Assembly: GCA_949745625.1 (NCBI GenBank)
Contig: CATJZR010000095.1
Coordinates: forward strand, 1 to 12,993
Length of the DNA: 12,993 nucleotides
Direction of reading: 5' to 3'
From: an uncultured Eubacteriales bacterium
GTDB taxonomy: Bacteria; Bacillota; Clostridia; Christensenellales; Borkfalkiaceae
Position 1 is the stretch's first letter. The number at the start of each line of letters is the position of its first letter. Shown here one piece after another: positions 7,831 through 12,993 of the stretch. A model generated the notes under the pieces. That model did not search any database and had not been told where the DNA came from. It worked only from the letters and a program-made list of their open reading frames with translations. Made by a program: the position numbers and the translations under genes.

Positions 7831-8961
7831 ATGAAACACAAAGCTAAGATAATTGCCGCGGCGCTTGCGGCGGGAATGACCGTCACCCTGACGGGCTGCG
7901 GTGGTTGCATGGGTTGCAACGGCTGCGGCGGCACAACCGTTATAGACACAATCTCGCGCTCGAACTGGTTCACTGCGACAAGCTATAACGGCATACAGCC
8001 TACCTTTATCGAGGGGCACGACAAATTCAGCCCCGAAATTATCACCTACGGCGTAACCTACGACGACACCTTCGCCTCTAACGAGCATTTTGCGCTCGAC
8101 TACAAGGACGGAGAATACACTACCGAATTTTACGCTACCGAATACGACTGGTCGACCGCGCCCGAAAGCTATGCAGACAGCAAAGTGAAAACCGAGGTCG
8201 TCTACGTTTTCAAATCAAAGCTCGATATTTCCGTTAAATATAAAATGAAAAAGAGCGGTGAAGAAAGCGACTGGTTCAAAGATTCTGTCGAAACGGTAAG
8301 CTACTTCCGCGCGGCGGGTAAAAATCTTTCGCCCGTTTACAGCAGACAAGTTATAGTAAGTACTTCGCCGGCAGGCTATCAGCCCGCTACATTAGAGGAT
8401 GCGTACAGGGAAGTCAACGTAACGTACGAAAACTTTTACAGCTACGACTGCGAAAAGGTGCTTGCGTATACGACCGAGAACGGAAAAACCGAAAGCAAAG
8501 AGCATAGCCTCACGAAGCTGAACGCTGCGTTGTTCGACAATTCGTCGCTGTATATCGCAGTGAGAAGTATGAAGCTTTCATCAACGCTTTCCCAGTCGAT
8601 AACGCTGTTCAGCACGGCAGCGGGAGGTGCGGACACATACGCGGTAGCAGGCGTGGAAAGCCCCTTAACCGATACCGAGCGAGCAACCTTTACCGAAAAG
8701 CTTAAAGCCGAGGGACTTTACGAAAGCACGGCAAAAGAAGACGAAGAGGACAAGGGCGTTCAGTCTACGGCTGTAACCGTGTCTTACGCAGGCGGAAACC
8801 TGCGCGGCAGCTCTCAGACAATTTGGTACGCGGCTATTACCGACAGCGACCGCAACGTCTCGCGCACAACAATGTTAAAGCTTTCCATACCGATAAGCTT
8901 CGGCTTAGGCACGCTGAACTACTCTTTAAAAGAAATTCAATCAACCCTTTGGAACGGTTAA
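7831..8961 (+). CDS. Putative lipoprotein, 376 aa, with a CxxCxxCxxC run after the lipobox
   Basis: The protein has a classic lipoprotein signal: basic residues (MKHKAK), a hydrophobic core and the lipobox LTGC with C23 as the predicted lipid-modified cysteine. It should therefore be anchored on the outer face of the membrane. Residues 23-34 read CGGCMGCNGCGG, placing cysteines at 23, 26, 29 and 32. The rest is a roughly 340-residue soluble domain rich in Thr, Ser, Tyr and acidic residues, probably beta-rich. An acidic stretch (about KEDEEDKG) lies around residue 307. I do not recognise the domain; it lacks an obvious substrate-binding-protein or enzyme signature. It is monocistronic: its own near-consensus promoter is upstream, and a strong bidirectional terminator is shared with convergent hppA. 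Divergent from addB, with no functional link visible. Confidence 0.85.
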   Translation: MKHKAKIIAAALAAGMTVTLTGCGGCMGCNGCGGTTVIDTISRSNWFTATSYNGIQPTFIEGHDKFSPEIITYGVTYDDTFASNEHFALDYKDGEYTTEFYATEYDWSTAPESYADSKVKTEVVYVFKSKLDISVKYKMKKSGEESDWFKDSVETVSYFRAAGKNLSPVYSRQVIVSTSPAGYQPATLEDAYREVNVTYENFYSYDCEKVLAYTTENGKTESKEHSLTKLNAALFDNSSLYIAVRSMKLSSTLSQSITLFSTAAGGADTYAVAGVESPLTDTERATFTEKLKAEGLYESTAKEDEEDKGVQSTAVTVSYAGGNLRGSSQTIWYAAITDSDRNVSRTTMLKLSIPISFGLGTLNYSLKEIQSTLWNG

Positions 8962-8969
8962 AATAAATC

Positions 8970-9002
8970 GCGCGGGTGCGAAAATTCGCACCCGCGCTTT
9001 TT
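8970..9002. terminator. Bidirectional intrinsic terminator between the lipoprotein gene and hppA
   Basis: Arms 8970-8982 (GCGCGGGTGCGAA) and 8985-8997 are perfect complements, giving a very GC-rich stem with an A/T apex. The plus strand continues TTTTTA after the stem. The minus strand continues GATTTATTTT. It therefore serves both the lipoprotein gene (stop at 8961) and hppA (stop at 9001-9003). Confidence 0.92.
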
Positions 9003-11184
9003 ATATTATTCCCAAAACCTCGAAAAGGTTGTATTTACTGAACACGACTACCGCAACCAGCGATACGGTTGACATTATTTTTATGAGTATATCCAGAGAC
9101 GGTCCGACGGTATCTTTCAGCGGGTCACCGACGGTATCGCCGACAACGGACGCATCATGCGCGGCAGAGCCCTTGGTTTCGCCATCTACGCCGCCCGCCT
9201 CGATAAACTTCTTTGCGTTATCCCACGCGCCGCCCGAATTGCCGCAGAAAACCGCGAGCATAATCGCGGCAATAGTCGCGCCGATAAGCACGCCGGCAAC
9301 GAACATAGGTCCGAAAATGAACCCCGTGACTATGGGGAAGGCTATCGCCATAATGCAGGGAATACGCATTTCCTTCAACGCGCCCTGCGAAGAAATTTCG
9401 ATGCAGGTCTTATAGTCGGGCATAGTTTCGCCGTCCAAAAGTCCGTCTATTTCCCTGAACTGACGGCGCACCTCCTCCACCATCTTTCGTGCCGCTTTGG
9501 CGACCGCCTGTATCAACATCCCCGAGAAAAGGAAGGGAAGCGCAGCGCCGCAAAGTGCGCCGCAAAGCGTGAGAGGATTGACTATATTCAAAACGAGGTC
9601 GCTCACTGTCTGACCCGTAAACGCGTACAGATACGATGTCATAAGCGACAGCGCCGCAAACGCAGCCGAACCTATCGCAAAGCCCTTGCCTATTGCTGCT
9701 GTGGTATTGCCTACGCTGTCAAGCTTATCGGTAATCTCACGCACGGACGGGTCAAGCCCGCTCATTTCCGCGATACCGCCAGCGTTGTCCGAAATGGGGC
9801 CGTAGGTATCGACAGATACCGTAGCCGCCACGAACGACAGCATACCGAACGCCGCGCACGCAATGCCATACATTCCCGCAAGCGTGTACGAGCCGAATAT
9901 CGCCACTGCAAGCACTACTACCGGAAGCATACAGCTTATCATGCCCGTTGCAAGCCCCTGAGTTATGGTAAGCGCGGGCCCCTCCTTGGATGACGAGGCA
10001 ATGCTCTTCGTGGGCTTGTAGTCGTAACTTGTGTAATATTCGGAAATTACGCCTATCACTATTCCCGCAACTATACCGCATACGGCGGCAAGCCAGGGGC
10101 TGAACGCGCCTGCCCTGAAGCCGACGTTTTCAAGCTTGAACACGGCGGAGTCCACGTCTCTGAACGCGAAATAGCTCAGCACCGCGCCCGCCGCCACGGT
10201 CACGCCCGCAGAAATCCAGGTAGCTATATTCAATTCAAGATGCACGTTTTTGGAAAGCCTCGGCTTTATCAGCACGTAAGAAATACCGATTAAACACGAC
10301 AGCAGTCCACAACCCGCAAACACTACGGGGAACAGCAGCAGCCTGTTGAGAAATAGCGTGTCTGCAAAGGCGTTGTGCATAAACAGCTCACAAGCGAGAA
10401 TTACCGCCGACAGTATGGCGCCGACATAGCTTTCAAGCAGGTCGCTGCCCAGCCCAGCCACGTCGCCGACGTTATCGCCGACGTTGTCCGCTATCGTCGC
10501 AGGGTTGCGCGGGTCGTCCTCGGGGATATGCGCCTCAGTCTTACCGACGAGGTCCGCGCCCATATCCGCCGCCTTTGTATAAATTCCGCCGCCCACACGG
10601 TTGAACATCGCTATAATCGAACAGCCCAGCGCATAGCCCGACAGCGTCATCGTAAACGACGCGGGCAAACCCGTGATAAAGTTTTTGCCCACTGTGTTTT
10701 CGGCTATATCCTTAATCTGCCCCGCCGCAAGCCCGAAAATGCAGTAAACTATAATTACGCCTAACAGCGCGAAGCCCGCAACGCATAGCCCCATAACCGA
10801 ACCGCCCCTGAACGCCACTTTAAGCGTCTTGCCGAGGTCGCCCGACTCGCGCGCTCTGTTGGTGACACGCACGTTCGCATAAGTTGCTATTTTCATGCCG
10901 ACCCAACCCGCCGACGCACTCATAAGCGCACCGATTACAAAAGCTATCGCCGCCTGCCAGCTGATTACCAGAAAGACCGCAACCGCTATGACAGAGCCGA
11001 TTATAGCCACCAGCTTATATTCATAACGGATAAAAGCGTTCGCGCCTATCCGCACCGCACCCGCGATTTCGCCCATGCGGGCGGTGCCCTCTTCCATCTT
11101 TTTGACGCAAAAATAATTGAATACCGCATAGGCTACGGCAAGAATTACCGCCGCGCCGACGATAATAAGAAGTAAGTTATCCAT
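9001..11184 (-). CDS. hppA: Membrane-bound ion-pumping pyrophosphatase, K+-dependent type
   Basis: This integral membrane enzyme hydrolyses cytoplasmic pyrophosphate and pumps Na+ and/or H+ outward; anaerobes use it to recover energy from biosynthetic PPi. The 727-aa length and many hydrophobic helices fit the roughly 16-TM family. Visible signatures: GGGIYTKAADMGADLVGK (about 198-215), PEDDPRNPATIADNVGDNVGD ending at 241, SVDTYGPISDNAGG (457-470), DNAKKFIE (655-662) and VVGDTVGDPLKDT (680-692), which hold the substrate- and Mg-binding Asp/Lys residues. GNTTAAIGKG (492-501) has Ala496 and Gly499 where K+-independent enzymes have Lys and Thr, so K+ dependence is expected. Na+ versus H+ specificity cannot be settled by eye; a Glu is present in SDLLESYVGA (247-256). 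Start chosen at ATG 11184 (MDNLLLII), after a GGGGGG ribosome-binding element; a longer in-frame start at 11250 would overlap the promoter and the upstream terminator. Confidence 0.97.
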   Translation of the reverse strand: MDNLLLIIVGAAVILAVAYAVFNYFCVKKMEEGTARMGEIAGAVRIGANAFIRYEYKLVAIIGSVIAVAVFLVISWQAAIAFVIGALMSASAGWVGMKIATYANVRVTNRARESGDLGKTLKVAFRGGSVMGLCVAGFALLGVIIVYCIFGLAAGQIKDIAENTVGKNFITGLPASFTMTLSGYALGCSIIAMFNRVGGGIYTKAADMGADLVGKTEAHIPEDDPRNPATIADNVGDNVGDVAGLGSDLLESYVGAILSAVILACELFMHNAFADTLFLNRLLLFPVVFAGCGLLSCLIGISYVLIKPRLSKNVHLELNIATWISAGVTVAAGAVLSYFAFRDVDSAVFKLENVGFRAGAFSPWLAAVCGIVAGIVIGVISEYYTSYDYKPTKSIASSSKEGPALTITQGLATGMISCMLPVVVLAVAIFGSYTLAGMYGIACAAFGMLSFVAATVSVDTYGPISDNAGGIAEMSGLDPSVREITDKLDSVGNTTAAIGKGFAIGSAAFAALSLMTSYLYAFTGQTVSDLVLNIVNPLTLCGALCGAALPFLFSGMLIQAVAKAARKMVEEVRRQFREIDGLLDGETMPDYKTCIEISSQGALKEMRIPCIMAIAFPIVTGFIFGPMFVAGVLIGATIAAIMLAVFCGNSGGAWDNAKKFIEAGGVDGETKGSAAHDASVVGDTVGDPLKDTVGPSLDILIKIMSTVSLVAVVVFSKYNLFEVLGII

Positions 11185-11193
11185 ATTCCCCCC

Positions 11194-11212
11194 ATTATAC
11201 TTTTTAATTATA
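11194..11212 (-). promoter_or_regulatory. hppA promoter region with two stacked TATAAT boxes
   Basis: The minus strand carries TATAAT at 11207-11212 and again at 11194-11199. The upstream copy would give a leader of about 16 bases that includes GGGGGG as a Shine-Dalgarno. The downstream copy ends nine bases before the ATG and would give an almost leaderless mRNA. No strong -35 is seen; TTATGT (11216-11221) is 16 bases from the downstream box. Which box is used cannot be decided here. Confidence 0.55.
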
Positions 11213-11243
11213 GTAACATAATATGACAAATTTTTCAATACCG

Positions 11244-11279
11244 AAAACAAAAAACCGACGGAAGATTTTTTCCGTCGGT
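11244..11279 (-). terminator. Intrinsic terminator of the Myb/RsfA-like gene
   Basis: Arms 11254-11263 (ACCGACGGAA) and 11270-11279 are perfect complements with a 6-base loop. On the minus strand the stem is followed by TTTTTGTTTT. It lies eight bases after the stop codon of the upstream gene and before the hppA promoter, so hppA is separately transcribed. Confidence 0.9.
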
Positions 11280-11287
11280 CGGCGCAA

Positions 11288-11887
11288 TCAATCGCACAAA
11301 TTTTTTATTTGCAGTTTTAACAGCGAGTTTTCGTCGCTTAGCCTTTTAATTACCTGTGTTAACCGCTTGTTTTCTTCTTTCAGCCCGCTTGCAAGCCTGT
11401 CGTACAGGTCGTTTATTTCGTTTTCAAGCTTAATTCGCGCCTCGTCGGAGGAATTCAAGCCGCATTCCTTCATAAGCTTCTCTATACGCTCGGGCTGCTT
11501 TGCCAGTACGTTGCGATACTTGTTCTGATACCTAAGCATAAGCTTACCGTCGCCGCCGGAAAGATTTTGCACCGCGCGGCGCACTGATATTCCCTTACTT
11601 TTTTGCAGCAGTATCGCTTTAAGTATTTCGTCCGTTTCCCTGTCGGAAAACTGTACTATCTTTTCAGCCTTCAAATTCGTGCCGTCCAAGAGCTGCTTTA
11701 CGCGTTTATCCCCGCTTGAACGCAGTAACGCATAGTAATAATTTCTTACGCTGCCCTTTGCCCTGCCCGTTTTTTTTGCGTACGAGTCGAAAATGCCCGA
11801 AAGCGTGTTGCCCGAATTTATGCCCTCGCAAACGTATGTTACAAGACTTTTCGCTTCCTCTTCCGTGTAGCCGTTGATTTTATTCAT
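11288..11887 (-). CDS. RsfA/Myb-like DNA-binding protein with two HTH repeats and a C-terminal coiled coil
   Basis: The 199-aa protein has an N-terminal segment (residues 7-54: YTEEEAK, GNTLSGIF, GRAKGSVRNYYYAL) that resembles the Myb-like helix-turn-helix of RsfA-type regulators, which share the pattern 'I..G.t...aF......GRt....r.....'. Residues 80-128 (FSDRETDEIL, KGISVRRAV, GGDGKLML, RYQNKYRNVL) repeat the same pattern with an offset of about 73. Residues about 150-196 form a leucine-rich heptad coiled coil (LENEINDLYDRL, LKEENKRL, DENSLLKLQI), suggesting dimerisation. A transcriptional regulator is the natural inference; RsfA itself is forespore-specific in Bacillus, but nothing here shows a sporulation role. 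The ATG at 11887 is supported by GGAGG (11893-11897) five bases upstream; the TTG at 11899 would overlap that site. It is divergent from the 308-aa gene and shares a 69-base control region with it, so autoregulation or control of that neighbour is possible. Confidence 0.75.
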   Translation of the reverse strand: MNKINGYTEEEAKSLVTYVCEGINSGNTLSGIFDSYAKKTGRAKGSVRNYYYALLRSSGDKRVKQLLDGTNLKAEKIVQFSDRETDEILKAILLQKSKGISVRRAVQNLSGGDGKLMLRYQNKYRNVLAKQPERIEKLMKECGLNSSDEARIKLENEINDLYDRLASGLKEENKRLTQVIKRLSDENSLLKLQIKNLCD

Positions 11888-11892
11888 ATAAG

Positions 11893-11897
11893 CCTCC
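11893..11897 (-). promoter_or_regulatory. Ribosome binding site deciding the Myb-like gene start
   Basis: Minus-strand GGAGG lies five bases before the ATG at 11887. It is a clean Shine-Dalgarno and rules against the in-frame TTG at 11899. It shows that this organism does use Shine-Dalgarno initiation, in contrast to the apparently leaderless genes nearby. Confidence 0.8.
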
Positions 11898-11918
11898 AAT
11901 CGTTATCTGGGCAAATTA

Positions 11919-11950
11919 TTGACATAATTCAATTTATATAAACATTAAAT
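11919..11950 (+). promoter_or_regulatory. Promoter of the 308-aa gene, probably leaderless
   Basis: A consensus -35 TTGACA (11919-11924) is followed by AT-rich sequence. The -10 is less clear: CATTAA (11943-11948, 18-base spacer) or TTAAAT (11945-11950, 20-base spacer). The -35 spans positions -38 to -33 relative to the A of the ATG at 11957, so transcription should begin at or within a few bases of the start codon. No Shine-Dalgarno is present. The element lies in the shared region with the divergent Myb-like gene. Confidence 0.55.
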
Positions 11951-11956
11951 ATAACA

Positions 11957-12883
11957 ATGAGAGTTTATTTTTTATCCTGTATACCCGCTATTTTAAAGCT
12001 TAACGGCATGTATATCGGCGCGATTGACGGCTTCGAGCGGCGCATAGAGCTTGACCCCGCCGACAGAGTATTCGCCGAAATTATCCCCGACGAAAACCTG
12101 AACGGCGTAAATTTTTTTCTTGACGAAAAGTTTTTCAAAACCCCGCCCGAATTTTGCGACGTTTATTCTATGGAGGGCGACGCGCTTATCTATATCCGCG
12201 AATATTCGGTCAAAGATGCAAAAATAGAAGTGCTGTACCAAAGCCGCTTTTACGGCAACCTGGTAACGGTCTTTTCGCAGGCGGGGCTGTATCTGTCAAT
12301 CGACGGCGCGGAATATTCGCTGACGCCGCTGCCGCCGTCGTTTAAAAAGCTTGCCGTAGAAACGCACACGCTTGCGGGCAGAGAGGTATTTGCCCTGTCC
12401 AACGGCAAGCACCTTATAGTTATTTCGGAAAACGGCAAAATCATTTTCAAAAACGCGGCTGTCGGCTTTACCTTTGGCGACACGCTTAAAGTAACCGCCG
12501 ACTTTGAAACCTGCACTGCGGCGCAGGCGGAATGCGAATACTCCTACGACGGCGAAAGCCTGCAACTGGTTTCCGCCGTCACAAAAGAAACGCGCCCGCC
12601 CGAAAAGGAGATACTGCACTTTGCGTTTTTTGAAAGCGTGCTAACCTCCGCCGACTTCGAGAAGTATCTTTCCGACGCGCTGAAACCCAAAGCGGGCGAT
12701 TTGAAAAGCTACCTCGGCGAGTTCGTCGGCGTAACCGTCCCGCCCGAAAAATTCTATCTTGTGCACGGCAATATCAATGCGGCGGGGCTCGTCTACCCGA
12801 AAGCCAAAAACCTGTTCGAAGTAAAGTATTTCGCAGTCGACCTCGACGGCGACAAAATAGACAATCTCTATCCGATAGAATAA
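11957..12883 (+). CDS. Unrecognised beta-rich protein, 308 aa
   Basis: I do not recognise this protein. It has no convincing signal peptide or membrane helix, so it is probably cytoplasmic. Its composition alternates short hydrophobic strands with Gly/Asp turns, suggesting a mostly beta fold. The N-terminal part (about residues 10-42, AILKLNG.YIG.IDGFERRIELDP) has the flavour of a PEGA-like surface or carbohydrate-associated beta domain, but this is only a resemblance. The C-terminal part (about 215-300) contains FAFFESVLTSADFEKYLSD and LGEFVGVTVPP and may be a separate alpha/beta domain. Start: the ATG at 11957 has no Shine-Dalgarno but a TTGACA at the right distance for a leaderless transcript. 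The gene is divergent from the Myb-like regulator and is followed by a long hairpin, so it is probably monocistronic. Confidence 0.8.
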   Translation: MRVYFLSCIPAILKLNGMYIGAIDGFERRIELDPADRVFAEIIPDENLNGVNFFLDEKFFKTPPEFCDVYSMEGDALIYIREYSVKDAKIEVLYQSRFYGNLVTVFSQAGLYLSIDGAEYSLTPLPPSFKKLAVETHTLAGREVFALSNGKHLIVISENGKIIFKNAAVGFTFGDTLKVTADFETCTAAQAECEYSYDGESLQLVSAVTKETRPPEKEILHFAFFESVLTSADFEKYLSDALKPKAGDLKSYLGEFVGVTVPPEKFYLVHGNINAAGLVYPKAKNLFEVKYFAVDLDGDKIDNLYPIE

Positions 12884-12948
12884 ACCCTCACCCGCTTTAC
12901 CGTAGTTCCCATAGGGAATTTTACCACAGGAACAGAATGTAAGTATAG

Positions 12949-12986
12949 CGCACTATACCTTGCAAGCAAGGTATAGTGCGTTTCTA
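12949..12986 (+). terminator. Long perfect hairpin after the 308-aa gene, probable terminator
   Basis: Arms 12949-12963 (CGCACTATACCTTGC) and 12966-12980 are perfect 15-base complements separated by AA. The plus strand continues TTTCTACTTT, an interrupted T tract. It lies 65 bases after the stop codon at 12883. The interrupted tail and nearly closed palindrome leave open a repeat-element origin. A competing shorter stem lies just upstream (GTATAG 12943-12948 with CTATAC 12953-12958). Confidence 0.6.
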
Positions 12987-12993
12987 CTTTACC

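Noticed and set aside
9157..9993. Plus-strand open frame of 278 codons opposite hppA
   Set aside because: It lies wholly antisense to the strongly conserved hppA. The product is a His/Arg-rich shadow without any recognisable motif.
11185..11250. Extended hppA start at 11250
   Set aside because: The extra 22 residues would run over the terminator tail and both TATAAT boxes; the family N-terminus begins at MDNLLLII.
12884..12993. Insertion-sequence or MITE end at the right edge
   Set aside because: There are short inverted repeats and a repeated CTTTACC, but no transposase remnant and no clear target duplication, and the window ends here. A terminator is the simpler reading.

Overview
The window looks like chromosomal housekeeping DNA from a low-oxygen member of the Bacillota, most likely an uncultivated Clostridia lineage (Christensenellales-like is a guess from gene content and mid-range GC; no marker gene here fixes the taxonomy). 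The evidence is an addB-addA pair instead of recBCD, a K+-dependent type membrane pyrophosphatase, an RsfA/Myb-like small DNA-binding protein, and sigma-A type TATAAT/TTGACA promoters. I see no mobile element, CRISPR array, tRNA, rRNA or phage gene.

Layout, left to right. A small PRC-barrel-like gene (147-662, +) ends tail-to-tail on a three-transmembrane protein gene of unknown function (659-1264, -); the two stop codons share bases. Upstream of the membrane gene on the same strand lies the addB-addA operon (7738 down to 1317, -), coding for both subunits of a double-strand-break resection helicase-nuclease, joined by a TAATG stop/start overlap. Divergent from addB is a lipoprotein gene (7831-8961, +) with an unusual run of evenly spaced cysteines after the lipobox. 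It converges on hppA (9001-11184, -) across a strong bidirectional terminator. Next comes a two-repeat Myb/RsfA-like DNA-binding protein with a C-terminal coiled coil (11288-11887, -), with its own terminator. Divergent from it is an unrecognised beta-rich 308-aa protein (11957-12883, +), followed by a long hairpin at the window edge.

The addAB genes work together in DNA repair, and hppA conserves energy from pyrophosphate. The other genes have no visible pathway link to them.

The most striking signal is at the gene starts rather than inside a gene. The membrane-protein gene, addB and the lipoprotein gene each have a perfect TATAAT ending 6-7 bases before the ATG and no Shine-Dalgarno sequence. 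The 308-aa gene has TTGACA centred about 35 bases before its ATG and again no Shine-Dalgarno. This is the geometry of leaderless mRNAs. The PRC-barrel gene, addA and the Myb-like gene have ordinary Shine-Dalgarno sequences, so the organism appears to mix two initiation modes.
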